12,508 bases of DNA, from the NCBI GenBank assembly GCA_009602725.1, contig WELB01000163.1, forward strand, positions 155,760 to 168,267, in the 5' to 3' direction. Positions 1 to 8,712 of this stretch are shown piece after piece. The notes beneath the pieces were generated by a model. That model was not told the DNA's origin, made no database searches, and worked only from the letters and a program-made list of their open reading frames with translations. The translations under genes and the position numbers were made by a program. Numbering within the stretch: the stretch's first letter is position 1; every line of letters starts with the position of its first letter. Source of the DNA: Spirogloea muscicola. Taxonomy: Eukaryota > Streptophyta > Zygnematophyceae > Spirogloeales > Spirogloeaceae.

Positions 1-235
<235 letters not shown>

Positions 236-344
236 GCCCCCACCTCTTGGTCTTGCCCCGCGGCTCGGTCGACGGCAAGCAGCCGCAGAGCGGCAGCTGG
301 ACAGGCATTGACGCGACGCTCAACCGCGCCGCCACTCTTGGCAG

Positions 345-3300
345 CATTTGCTGGACAGCGCGGTCCAGACCGTCGAGTGGGTGGGGCCCTCAGACCAGGT
401 GCGTTGAGGTGGCTTCCGCCATAGCTCTCGCGCGCCTCCCTGAGCAGCAGCAAAACCCCCCGCACGGTTAGCTGAGCTAGCAAATCTGCTCGCCAGCCAT
501 TTTGGCAATCTGCTCAAGTGACCAAGGAGCCGGTGCCATCGGCGGGGTTGTGATTGAACCAGCATGGCTTGCCCGTCGAGCTGCAGCTTCAATGGGCAGG
601 GGCAGTGTTGGCTGCCCACAGCAGAAGGCAAAACCGTGGGTGCTAGCTACTGACGCCCTCTCCCACCGCAGCTCGTCTTCGCCATCACATCGTGGGCGCA
701 TCTCTGGCGGAGCACGGATGGCGGAGTCACGTGGGCCGACCAGGTGGCAGCTGGCAAGGTCTGCTCCTCTGCTTCCTGGTGGTTGGCCCAGTTGGAGCAT
801 GCCAGCACTGCCCAGGACTCAAGCAGGAGTCTAGACTGCATTGCTACTCATCTGAGCAAGTTCGTGTCGGCACGGTACTACTAGCACCTCTACTGGCGAG
901 CCTGTCGGACTGCTTGCATGGCGCCAATCTGCATGCTATGGTCCGCTTTGCTGACGGAGCATCTCCACCCACCTTTGCAGCTACGCGGCAGCGTGCAGCC
1001 CGAGAACGACCCCAAGTCAGTCGCTCTTCAACCCGCGTGTGCACCAAGCTTGACATGCATGGCATGATGGGCGTTGAAATGTGCAAATCAGGTTTTAATT
1101 AACAACTTAGTCATTCTACAAGCTGCCAAGAGGAGCTTATCAGGTGATTGGTCTGAGACATAGCTTCCGCCCCTCCTCCAGCTCTCCCAGGGGCAATGTT
1201 GGCCCATACGCCATCCTGTACCACCCATCCAATCCTTCCCAGGTGTGAGATGAGACCCGTGGAGCTGCCAGAGCCCCTCCTTTTATTGTGGTTTCATGGT
1301 CACAAATAACTGGACTGGACTGTTTGCTGCTCATTTTCTGTGCACCCTGGTCAGCGAGCGCTTGATGCAAGTGTGTGCGACTTCCAATACACCTGAACAG
1401 ATCTTCGTCCAAGGGCGGGGGACGTTGCACTGGATCACGACTAATGGAGGTGAAGCTGTCCTCGAGCCGGTTTAGCCTTGTCATCAGCTGCTCCTTGTAA
1501 AAATCTACTGGAGCCTCCAGGCTTCTGCACATAACCACCAAGAATAGTAGCTAATGATTGACTTACCTATGGCTACAGGGGAGTCCTACATGGCAGTCCA
1601 AGGCCCTCAGGGCTACCTTGGAGATGTGAAAATCCGGTTGCATCCGACGAGGAATGAATGGGTATGCTCCAATCAATATGAGCACATTGAGACAGTGTGG
1701 TGCGCTTGTGCTTGATTGCTGGCAATGAGGGTGTGGTACGCTGCATGCCAGCAATTGATGGGGCTGGTGCTGGTCTGCAGATCCTGGCGACGGTCCAGCG
1801 TTACGCCTGCATGAGCATCGTGGCTTGCAAGACTAGCGTGTGTGTGGACGACGTACGCTGCCTACCTCTCAATATGCGGTGGCTCTAACTGGCTCAGAGT
1901 CTTGTGTGACTTCGCTGATGTTTACACGACTGCAACATCTCTGTGTTCTCTCTGTATAACTGGGCGCCTGACTTACTCGTATGGCCTTCTTGTTCACCTG
2001 CAGCTCTTTGTCTCGCAAGACTTTGGTCGCACATGGCGCAACTTGACTGAAGCTTCCCAGGCATGGATACCAGCTACCAGCTGTCCAGTTTTGCCATGCT
2101 AGATACGCAGATGCTCCAAAAAGCACTGAAGCTGACCAGAACCAGCAATCTGTGTGTTACCACAGGGACGACTCTTGGGTTTCAAGGATTACGACTGGGG
2201 TTGGAGCAAGGTATGCCTATTGCCGGGCAGCCAAGGGGTGTGCTTGCATGCAGCGTGAGCAACCTGTTGTTGCCCACTCGCCCGTGCTTCGGTCAGTAGT
2301 CCTGCTGATTACAACTCACACTATTTATGAACAGAGCACGGGGTCTGCAAAGCATCACCAAAGCTACACTGAGGTATCTCCCACTTTGAATGGAACAACT
2401 TGCAAGGGAAGCCTCCCCCATGGAATGGCTTCTTGCCAGCGATCTGGGAGTGCTACTTACAGTGTCACGAAGTGCAATCCTGCTCCATCCCTCCGTGAGC
2501 TTCTGCTGTCCTGTGGCAATGCAGACCACAATCTTGGCCACAGTGTACGAGAACAGGCCAGAAGTGGTGGAGCAGCTGAAGCACCATGGGTACTTCACGG
2601 GCTTTGAGCCATTTGTGGACTTTGTCCGGAGCGACGACTTCTTTGTCAACGAGCATCTCAAGACCATGCCGTGCGGCAATGAGTTCGACATAGTCGGTGA
2701 CAAGCTCTTCCTGGTACGCAGAAAGTGCTCAAGCCACTTCAACTCTCTGAAGCGGCAACATCTGACTCCAGGTGCCGTTGCAGCCAGCTAGTGTAGGTGC
2801 CATTGCAGCCAGCCAGTGTAAGTACTCACCAGAAGAGAGACTGAGAGCTGATTGCACCTGGGGCCTTGCTGCGTCAGGCGGTTGCAGAAGTCTGCGACAC
2901 TTCTAAGGAGGCCGTATCAGCTGCAAAGGCAGCCAACTTTCAGAGCTGGCAGCCCATGAAGCTTCTCATCTCAGACGACTATGGGACCTCATTTCAGCAG
3001 GCCTGCTTCCCTACCCCGTTGCAGGAATTTGGCTACAGAGTGCTTGACGTGACACAAGACGCAATGTTTCTCCATGTAGCCCTTGGGGGCCCTTCAATGG
3101 GCAGTACGGTTGTTGCCAATGTGAATGAGACGATCTTCACTCTAGCCATGCCAAAAATGAGCAATGGGGACATGGGATTTGGGGTCCGCTTTGACGCCAT
3201 TTCTGCCGACTTCGCACCCATCAAGGTCAGCTTCCAGCTTGAGATATCACGCATGACTCAGCAGCCTCTACACCTGTCCACTATTGTCTTCACCTTGTCA

Positions 3301-5541
3301 TTGTGAATGACAGACAAATACTTGAGATGGTACGAACCTGAGTCTGCATGATTTGTGAGTGTCAGGGCCTTCCAGGTATCATCATCACAAACAAGGATCC
3401 CGACGAGGGCCGTCAAGGGGCTGGCAAGGTGAGCATCTTCTTAATATCTCGCTTACAAGCATGTCATGTGTGTATCATCATTTAATTGCACACCAGGAGG
3501 TTGCTAGGCTCATATTCTGGTGGGCTTGGCTTGCAAATGTCAGGCGGACCGGCCAAGCGGAGTACTCAGCAGGATAACGTACAATAATGGAGCGAGGTAT
3601 GGACCACAGCAAAGCACACTTGATATTGACCAAGACAGGGCTCATGTTTGTTATATGCATGTGGAATAGGGATGCTTGCAAAGGCATTGTGGGAGAACCC
3701 TTATGTGTAGTTCTCTTAAGGATTTGGCATTAACGGATACATCACCTCTGCTGAATCAAGATCACCAGTGAGCTATTTGATGCAATCATCTGATGCAATC
3801 ATCAATCTGCTGTACTGGTATTGCCCGAAGTTGGCATCTGCTGAAGCCCCCTGCAAAGGACTCCAAGGGCGACGCCGTGCTATGCAACCAGGACCAGGAT
3901 CCGGATGCGCAAGGCTGCGCGCTTCATCTGGCTAGCGGAGTGCAGGCCAACCAGTGGGTGCCAGCAATACAAGTGGGCCTTGATAAGATGCTGCGCTCGC
4001 ACCCGACCACACCCGGCTTGATCATTGCGCTGGGGTCCATTGGCACCGCTAGCTGGACAAACAGCGACGACTTGAACACGTACCTCTCCAGGGATGGGGG
4101 CCAGACGTGGGAGGAAGTCGCCAAGGGCCCGCACCTCTACGAGTTTGGCGACGGTGGAGGCGTGATTGTGATGGCCAGGCACTATGCGGTGAGGAGGCCA
4201 CCATGGGCTGCCTCTCTGTAGCATGCATGCCTGTCTCATGAATACTCTATCTGTGACCCCCCAGTGACTGTGACTGCAACAGTTGATGGTGACGATAGGT
4301 GGCTGTGTGGCTACAGCTCGAGGAGACCATTACATCAAGAGGCTATCATTTGCGTCTTAGTTGTCATGCGGTGCACCCATTCCTGTCTCAGGTGCTGCCT
4401 TCTGTTTGTTTTTGCTTGGCAGTTGGGTGCAACAAGTACGTTCTTGTACTCGTTGGATGAGGGCTTGACCTGGACTAGTCAGGAGTTTGGGAATGGAATG
4501 GAGGTCGACATTACGGCAATCAGAGTCGAGCCAGACGGTGTGGGCAGAAAATTTCTGCTCGTGGGTCTCACACAAGACGAGGGTAAGCCGGAATTCAGGA
4601 GAGGCATCCTCATGCCTGTTGATTTTGAGAAGGGCTTCACGGAGTTTAAGGAATGTGGCGCAACAGATTATGAGGCCTGGTCACCTTCCAACGAGCAGTG
4701 CCTTCTTGGCGCCAACCTAACGCTAGTGCGACAGGTAATTTACTCGTCTGCCTTGTTTGTACTTATGAGGACAACAGCGTGTGTACTGCAACATCCCAAT
4801 GCACGAAAGCACATTATGTAAAAGCTGCTGAAATAAGGGTGTGGATTTTTAAGCTGCCCGTGCTCCTTATTACATGCAGGTGAGGTCTTCGCTGTGCTGG
4901 AATGGGCTCAATTACCAAGCACCCAGGCCAACTGCAGCACCTTGTCGCTGCCTTGCGGAGGACTATATCTGCGACTTTGGATACTTCAGAGAAGGGAATG
5001 GGTGCAGTAAAATTGCAACATTCAAGCCAGGATTGTGCCCAGCAGCATCTGGCTATCACAGGATTGGTGACTCGAGATTTAAGCTGATTGGAGGAGATGT
5101 GTGCACAAATCCACTTAGAACATTAGGGAAGTATGAGGCAGGTGCAAGAGGGAGGCAAGGACCAGGCTGGCTCTGGTTGTGTATGTGGACATCGTTTGTG
5201 ATCTTGTGGCTCTCGCTATCGACCACCTTTTTGATTGTAAAGGTGAGCTCAATGCATCCTGTTGTGAAGCAAGTATATAGAGGTCTACATCAATTGACTT
5301 ACATGCAACACAAGTCGTCATGAAGGTTGATACACAGCACAATGGTGTAGCACGAAGTGTTTACACCAGGCCGAGTGTGGTGCTCTTTCAGGGGTATATT
5401 CCCACGAAGTGGATGGCGCAGGTGCCCTGGCTTGAGCAGTACGGATATAGAGATCTGCAGAGCGATTTTGCGTTGCTGTCTCATAAGATTAATCTGGCGG
5501 GTGATGAGTACTTGGAACCAGCTCAAAAACTGGGGCCCTGA
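345..5541 (+). CDS. VPS10: VPS10/sortilin-family sorting receptor, 17 exons, 5' partial
   Basis: This is a type I membrane receptor of the VPS10/sortilin family, which carries cargo between Golgi and endosome/vacuole. Exons by splice and frame matching: 345-398, 672-743, 981-1015, 1182-1242, 1401-1449, 1579-1661, 1781-1852, 2004-2060, 2166-2210, 2525-2713, 2878-3225, 3366-3428, 3544-3596, 3831-4188, 4423-4734, 4880-5242, 5392-5541 (stop TGA 5539). They sum to 2364 bases, 787 residues plus stop, with every junction in frame. Residues 1-560 or so form the propeller, then the 10CC module, a transmembrane helix (714-737) and the tail. Introns run 105-314 bases; 13 of 16 are in phase 0. The exon at 1182 could instead begin at 1191. 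The donor after 2060 is GC, or alternatively GT at 2088. No initiator or signal peptide was identified; the first exon starts at an AG (343-344) and the upstream frame has a stop at 309. Family assignment is very secure; small exon edges are less so. Confidence 0.92.
2061..2165 (+). other. Probable GC-AG intron in the VPS10 gene
   Basis: The upstream exon reads in frame through SQDFGRTWRNLTEASQ, and the downstream exon starts after CCACAG at 2166 with a frame giving FKDYDWGWSK, a clear family motif. The base pair after CAG at 2060 is GC, not GT. Using GC joins the two frames with a loop length like that of relatives. The alternative GT donor at 2088 is also in frame and adds nine residues, but has a weak context (CCA/GTTTTG). 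A T-to-C change or base error in an ordinary GT donor is a third option. Confidence 0.6.
2771..2820 (+). repeat. 25-base tandem duplication inside an intron
   Basis: GGTGCCGTTGCAGCCAGCTA plus GTGTA is repeated immediately, with two base differences (G/A and T/C). It lies in the intron 2714-2877. The second unit ends in GTGTAAGTACTC, which looks like a strong splice donor, but the open frame from the preceding exon meets a stop at 2789-2791, before it. Confidence 0.9.
3778..3804 (+). repeat. Short tandem duplication TGATGCAATCATC in an intron
   Basis: Two adjacent copies of a 13-base word sit about 30 bases before the acceptor of the exon starting at 3831. It looks like replication slippage; no function is evident. 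Confidence 0.8.
4651..5109 (+). other. 10CC cysteine-rich module of the VPS10 receptor
   Basis: Two exons (ends of 4423-4734 and 4880-5242) encode the cysteine module that follows the propeller in sortilins. Visible landmarks are ECGATDYEAWSP, then QCLLG, SSLCWNG, PCRCLAEDYICDFGYF, GNGC, GLCP and DVCTNP. I count ten cysteines in this stretch (ECG, QCL, LCW, PCR, RCL, ICD, NGC, LCP, DVC and, just before, none missing from the pattern by eye except that one pairing partner may lie in the propeller). The CRCLxEDYxCDFGY core is the clearest family signature in the gene. The intron 4735-4879 separates the two halves in phase 0. Confidence 0.88.
5168..5239 (+). other. Transmembrane helix of the VPS10 receptor
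   Basis: A 24-residue hydrophobic run (residues 714-737, from WLWLCMW to TTFLIV) follows a short basic, glycine-rich linker and ends in a lysine at the exon edge. It is tryptophan-rich on its luminal side. It is the only strong membrane span in the spliced protein and fixes a type I topology with the propeller in the lumen. The exon ends three bases after it, so the cytoplasmic tail has its own exon. Confidence 0.9.
5392..5541 (+). other. Last coding exon: cytoplasmic tail with YxxPhi and DxxLL sorting signals
   Basis: The acceptor CTCTTTCAG ends at 5391 and the frame runs 49 codons to TGA at 5539-5541. The tail contains YRDL (5446-5457), a YxxPhi motif of the kind bound by AP-complex mu subunits, and DFALL (5464-5478), a DxxLL motif of the kind bound by GGA adaptors. 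Human sortilin also carries both classes of signal. A DEY-LEP acidic stretch follows. The two signals lie five residues apart, which would make simultaneous adaptor binding unlikely. The motif match is direct; adaptor binding is inferred. Confidence 0.85.
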
Positions 5542-6956
5542 ACTAGGCCATGACCACACATTCTTTCATTCAAACGTCCAGTATACTGTACAGTTGACAT
5601 CATGCGCTTATCCAGCCTTGCCGTCTTTGGTGTTCTTGCGTGCCTCGGAATTTGGGCAAGCCAGTCCCTTCTTTCCCCCGCCACTGCCTCTTCAATCCAC
5701 GGAAACCTTTAAGGCAATCTAGCATTTTTTGGGGTGAAATACCAGAGGGCAACAGGTAAGAGTGGCAATCGGCTATGAATAAGCAGTAGGAACGGCTGGG
5801 CTCGACGATGAGGCCAATGGCGGCAGCGCAGCCAATGACTATGGGAGGACCATTTTACGCCGGACCAGGGAGGACCATTTTACGCCGTAGCCTCCTTAGA
5901 TATCCATGGCACACGGATAAAGATGGTCCCCTCGGGGATGGTCCTGGTAGTGCCGCTCCTTCTTGCGCTCCGCGCTGGACGTGGCCCAGCCAGACACGGT
6001 GGACGTGGGCGCTAAGAAGAACGGGCCGGAGAGGTGGACGTCAAGACGTAGACAAGGGCAAGTCCCAAGCGGGAGGACTGCAACAAGGGGATCAGCGTGC
6101 CTCTGCATACTGGCGGCGGGTCTTGCTTGCTGGTGTCCTTCCCTGCTGCGGGCTCTCCCGACTTGCGGCTGCTGTGCTGGCTAGGGGTTATTGTGCGGCA
6201 GTTCGTTGCAGTCTCATGTTGGCGCCGAGTGGGTCTGCCACTTCCGGGCCATCCCCCGGCTGAGCTCTTGTCCAAGATTACTCGCTCAAGGCCGGCCCTT
6301 CACAACACTGCCCTTTTCGGAACACCATTGACTCTGCATGCACTCTTTCTTCCTTCTTTCTGAGGGGAAAAAGGCGCGCGGTGCGCTTGAAAATGAAAGG
6401 GAGGCCTTACAGTGTCTGGTATCAGGGCAACAAGCTGGCTGAGGGGGTGAGCATGAAGGGGAGCCAATCCCTCTTGCCTGCCCTGAGCAAGGCCCAAAAC
6501 CGACTTCCGCGGCGTTGCTCCGTTTCTCCGAGTTAGCCTGTCTGACTTGCATATATGCTCACTCGTTGGGCATATACGCTGACTCGTGGCTCCCAAGCTC
6601 CCCCCTTCAGCTGTAAATGGTAGCAGAAGAAAGACGCTTCCAGGAGAGGGCGGTGGCTGGGAGAAAGAAAGTGGCTCTCCCACTGGGGCCAAGAAAGCGC
6701 GGCCAGATTGACTGGGGGCAAGGGCTGTGAGAAGCCAGCCCAAAAAGAAGAAGGCTCGCCCATAAAGAAAGAGGGGCTGGCAAAGCCAGCCCAAAAAGAA
6801 TGGACAATGTCCAAAGCCGAAGAATGAGAAGCCGAGGAAGGACTCCTCTACTCTACCAATCACGACAACATACTAGGGAAGCTCAGTACCCGCGAGTGAG
6901 CAACATCAGGTCCGAGTAGCTCGAGGCAGGGAAGGAGGCCACTCCGCCGAGACCCG
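5542..6956. other. Non-coding stretch after the VPS10 gene; no recognisable gene
   Basis: This stretch should include the receptor's 3' untranslated region and intergenic DNA. The open frames in it are of biased composition and match no family I know. Short internal repeats include a 20-base word GGGAGGACCATTTTACGCCG at 5843 and 5868 (25-base period), a tandem pair GCATATATGCTCACTCGTTG / GCATATACGCTGACTCGTGG at 6550-6590, and GCCAGCCCAAAAAGAA at about 6735 and 6784. No transposon ends, RNA genes or canonical AATAAA signal close to 5541 were seen. Confidence 0.6.
5602..5712 (+). CDS. Short signal-peptide-like ORF, 36 codons, doubtful
   Basis: ATG at 5602 opens a frame that ends at TAA 5710. 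The peptide begins MRLSSLAVFGVLACLGIWAS, which has the layout of a secretory signal: one basic residue, a hydrophobic core of about 14 residues, and small residues at a plausible cleavage point. It lies 60 bases after the receptor's stop codon, so it is probably in that gene's 3' untranslated region. It could be the first exon of another gene, but I see no good in-frame donor. Chance is a real possibility. Confidence 0.2.
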   Translation: MRLSSLAVFGVLACLGIWASQSLLSPATASSIHGNL

Positions 6957-7080
6957 GAGGCCGCGGCCAGAGCGCGTCCTGCGCGCGTGGACAGCGTGGG
7001 CAAGGGATCGCTGGAACGATACCGCCAAGCGCATGCGAAAGACCTGGGCGAGCGACCCGGCGGCGTTGAAGCCGGGCAGC
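6957..7080. repeat. GC-rich repeat block, copy 1
   Basis: About 124 bases, markedly richer in G and C than the surroundings, which align almost without gaps (roughly 70% by eye) to 7749-7874. In plus frame the block reads TAWARDRWNDTAKRMRKTW and then ASDPAALKPG. The second copy reads MDR-stop-RDIQRRMRYTC and EPAALKS in the same frame, so this could be the remnant of a coding segment of a mobile element. I do not recognise the family. Another frame is open for 122 codons across 6987-7355 but is not kept in copy 2. Confidence 0.6.
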
Positions 7081-7475
7081 GCCCCGGGCGGACCCGACCG
7101 CCGATCAATAGCCTGACGAGCAAGCCGCTGGAGGAGATCCAGCCAGCGGCTGCCGAAGGCCCCGTGAACATCTATCGCCAGGGCCGCGAACTCATCACCG
7201 ACCGGGTGATCGGCATATTTTTTCTCTATTGCCCGGGCTGCCAGGCCGACCGCATGTCCTGCAGGAGAAAAGGAATTGACAAGGTCGAAGGGGCCAAACT
7301 ACGAAGGGGCCAAAAGCGCTATCTCAGAACTGGGGGAGGGTTAATTACTCAATAGCTACGAGTGAGGAGCCTCAGATCGGGAAGACTACTCGAAAAGAGG
7401 TCGCCCTGATTTAGGCTACGCACATCGTGCACATTTGTTTCCGGCTGAGATGGGCTTGCCAGCTGCATATCGGTC
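7081..7475. other. Unassigned spacer between repeats
   Basis: The first 180 bases continue the GC-rich composition of the preceding block (an open frame runs to 7355 with no family I can name). From about 7260 the sequence becomes ordinary and holds no motif I recognise. Confidence 0.5.
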
Positions 7476-7735
7476 GTTCTTGCGACGACGAGTTTCGGCC
7501 TGTTTGCAGCGTGCTCAGGTTAAATCTTTGCATCTGAAAGCTGGGCGAGCTCTAGTTGGTGGCAGAAGGGCTTCGTATCTGACATCTAGTGTTCGGCATC
7601 AATAAGCGACCTTTATGTTTTGACCCGTAATAACTGAGCGGGTCAATCTGCTGTAGGTTATGTAGGTTTTCAGATGTGCTTGCCTTCGTACTTGGCCATT
7701 TGGCCTTCATTTGTTCCAAACACACGAGATTTTTC
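7476..7735 (-). repeat. Dispersed repeat R, copy 1 (long form)
   Basis: Read on the minus strand, the copy starts near 7735 with the tip TCTCGTGTGTTTGG, then the palindrome GGCCAAATGGCC, AAGTACGAAGGCAAGCACAT, ACCTACAGCAGATTGACCCG, the hairpin partner CGGGTCAA, and a second half through AGAGCTCGCCCAGC to GTCGTCGCAAGAAC. It shares its full length of about 250 bases with the copy at 8072-8315, in the same orientation. The hairpin has a perfect 8-base-pair stem (TTGACCCG/CGGGTCAA) with an 11-base loop. No protein function is assignable. Confidence 0.85.
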
Positions 7736-7748
7736 CTGACGAAAGCCC

Positions 7749-7874
7749 GAGGCCGCAGCGAGAGCACGGCCAGCACGCAGGTGTAAGGCGTGGGGCATGG
7801 ACCGCTGAAGAGATATACAGAGGCGAATGCGGTATACCTGCGCTAACGAGCCAGCGGCGTTGAAGTCAGCCTGC
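7749..7874. repeat. GC-rich repeat block, copy 2
   Basis: Diverged copy of the block at 6957-7080, starting GAGGCCGC and ending near GCGGCGTTGAAGTCAGCCTG. It lies directly outside the tip of repeat R copy 1. Its best frame has stop codons, so it is not a gene as it stands. Confidence 0.6.
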
Positions 7875-7926
7875 TCACCTCAGCCTTGCTGGGAGAGGCC
7901 AGCCCAGAGAAAAGGGCCAACAAGGG

Positions 7927-7950
7927 AATTTTGTGTATTTGAAACAAACG
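7927..7950 (+). repeat. Tip fragment of repeat R
   Basis: AATTTTGTGTATTTGAAACA and the next few bases match the tip of the copy at 10186-10313 (AACTTTCGTGTATTTGAAAC) and then diverge. Only the first 25 or so bases of the repeat are present, so it is a truncated or chimeric copy. Confidence 0.5.
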
Positions 7951-7971
7951 AATAACGGAGACTGCAGCGGA

Positions 7972-8066
7972 AGCGTGGTGGGCCCATAATCTGAAAATTG
8001 CCCTGCGCTGGCCGTTCTGTACCTGCTCCTGTCTGCTGTATTCAGCATTCTCAAATTCTACGTTAT
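7972..8066 (+). repeat. Copia LTR/leader-like fragment, copy 1
   Basis: GTGGGCCCATAATCTGAAA followed by CTGCTCCTGTCTGCTGTAT and TCAGCATTCTCAAATTC aligns with 9236-9320 (GTGGGCCCATAACCTGAAA, CTGCTCCTGTCTGCTGTAA, TCAACATCTCAGATTC). There the same sequence leads into a copia gag start, so I take this as a stray LTR-end or leader piece. It abuts the far end of repeat R copy 2. Confidence 0.55.
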
Positions 8067-8071
8067 TCTAA

Positions 8072-8315
8072 GTTCTTGCGACGACAAGTGTCGGCCTGTT
8101 TGCAGCGTGCTCAGGCTCATGCTTTGCACCAGAAAGCTGGGCCAGCTCTAGTGGCGGCAGAAGGGCTTCGAATCTGCCACTGATGTTCAGGCATCAATTG
8201 GCGACCTTTATGTATCGACCCGTACTGAGCGGGTCAATGTGCAGTGGGTAATGTACGTCATTAGATGTGCTTGCCTTTGTACTTGGCCTTCGTTTAACTT
8301 AATACACGAAACTCC
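8072..8315 (-). repeat. Dispersed repeat R, copy 2 (long form)
   Basis: Same layout and orientation as copy 1, about 245 bases, with the tip at about 8315 (GGAGTTTCGTGTATTA). It lacks the GGCCAAAT half of the palindrome and has a four-base shorter hairpin loop. The stem reads ATTGACCCG/CGGGTCGAT, in which one pair has become a T-G pair that an RNA could still hold as a wobble. Confidence 0.85.
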
Positions 8316-8548
8316 ATATCAAGTGGGAGTGTTGCATGTGATAATGCTATGAACCAGCAATTTAGCTGGGAACTACTTGAGCAGCCCAGTGGGCCGAAGG
8401 AGCGCTCCCTAGAATCTGGGATGCCCCGGCACATCTGGCCCATTTCAAGTCTGAGGCCACGCGGTGCTCCCGAGCGCCCTAGCCATGGCTGCCACCCACC
8501 GTGGGCGAGGGCGGAGTCTGTGCTAGTCTGACTGCTGTCTGCCGCCAT
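8316..8548 (-). pseudogene. Copia gag N-terminal fragment, cut by repeat R
   Basis: On the minus strand ATG at 8548 opens MAADSSQTSTDSA, which matches MADSSQISTTA of the plus-strand fragment at 9414. The frame continues for about 77 codons and then runs straight into the tip of repeat R copy 2. No further gag follows on the other side, so the fragment is truncated. Copia gag N-termini vary a lot between elements; the assignment rests on the shared leader and on the gag, RNase H and protease pieces nearby. Confidence 0.55.
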
Positions 8549-8712
8549 GAGCGGATCTGCGGCTGTGCCGCCGCGACGAGGCGTCTGCTGGGCCTGTGGA
8601 GATGGGCGAATGTCTGATGGAGAACTCTGACTTGAGAAAAGAAAAATCTAAGGATATTGATCAAAGCAGAAAGGAGCAGGAACAGGAGCAGCCAGACCAA
8701 GAAAGGTCATGG
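8549..8712 (-). repeat. Copia LTR/leader-like fragment, copy 2 (inverted)
   Basis: The reverse complement reads ACCTTTCTTGGTCTGGCTGC, CTGCTCCTTTCTGCTTTGAT and TCCACAGGCCCAGCAGACG, then runs into the gag start at 8548. It aligns along its length with 9253-9413 on the plus strand at about 80% by eye. The two form an inverted pair about 540 bases apart, probably the same region of two related copia elements inserted in opposite directions. Confidence 0.65.

Larger units (their letters stand above)
672..4473 (+). other. VPS10 beta-propeller with seven Asp-box (BNR) motifs
   Basis: The luminal ligand-binding domain shows the Asp-box pattern S/T-x-D/N-x-G-x-x-W/F/Y seven times after splicing: STDGGVTW (711-734), TTNGGESY (across the intron 1450-1578), SQDFGRTW (2013-2036), SDDYGTSF (2971-2994), TYNNGASW (across the intron 3597-3830), SRDGGQTW (4087-4110) and SLDEGLTW (4450-4473). 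Between them lie other family hallmarks: the first strand ending in TVEWVG (exon 345-398), FKDYDWGWSK joined to TTILATVYE across the intron 2211-2524, PCGNEFDIVGDKLFL, and GLIIALGSIG. In the known family this is a ten-bladed propeller. The blades are read in the expected order with none obviously missing, although the protein's extreme N-terminus is unseen. Confidence 0.9.

Noticed and set aside
477-1102. Overlapping ORFs of 107-136 codons on both strands
   Set aside because: They fall mainly in introns 399-671 and 744-980, have no family resemblance, and conflict with the VPS10 exons.
2060-2100. Possible frameshift making the VPS10 gene a pseudogene
   Set aside because: At first the frame after the SQDFGRTW exon seemed to jump by one base. 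Reading the next exon from 2166 in the frame that gives FKDYDWGWSK removes the conflict with a GC-AG intron, and all later frames agree.
2714-2791. Extension of the exon 2525-2713 past the GTACGC donor
   Set aside because: The frame stays open to 2791, but joining at 2713 gives KLFL followed by AVAEV, which matches the family better than the open read-through.
4264-4422. Coding extension upstream of the exon at 4423
   Set aside because: The frame is open back to 4264, but TTTTTGCTTGGCAG is a good acceptor and the upstream residues do not resemble VPS10 proteins.
6300-6863. Minus-strand 187-codon ORF
   Set aside because: Its protein is rich in F, L, S, P and G from low-complexity sequence, has no recognisable domain, and overlaps simple direct repeats.
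6987-7355. Plus-strand 122-codon ORF in the GC-rich block
   Set aside because: High GC lengthens open frames by chance, it begins at a non-ATG codon, and the frame is not the one best kept in the second copy of the block.
7600-7650. tRNA or tRNA-derived SINE in repeat R
   Set aside because: The GACCCG/CGGGTC hairpin resembles a tRNA arm at a glance, but no A-box, B-box (GGTTCGANNCC) or acceptor stem is present and the copies have no A-rich tail.
7552-7776. Minus-strand ORF across repeat R copy 1, with a similar frame in copy 3 (10193-10375)
   Set aside because: Related residues (KWPSTKASTSE-like) appear in both, but other R copies have stops or deletions in this frame, so it is more likely a by-product of repeat similarity than a gene.
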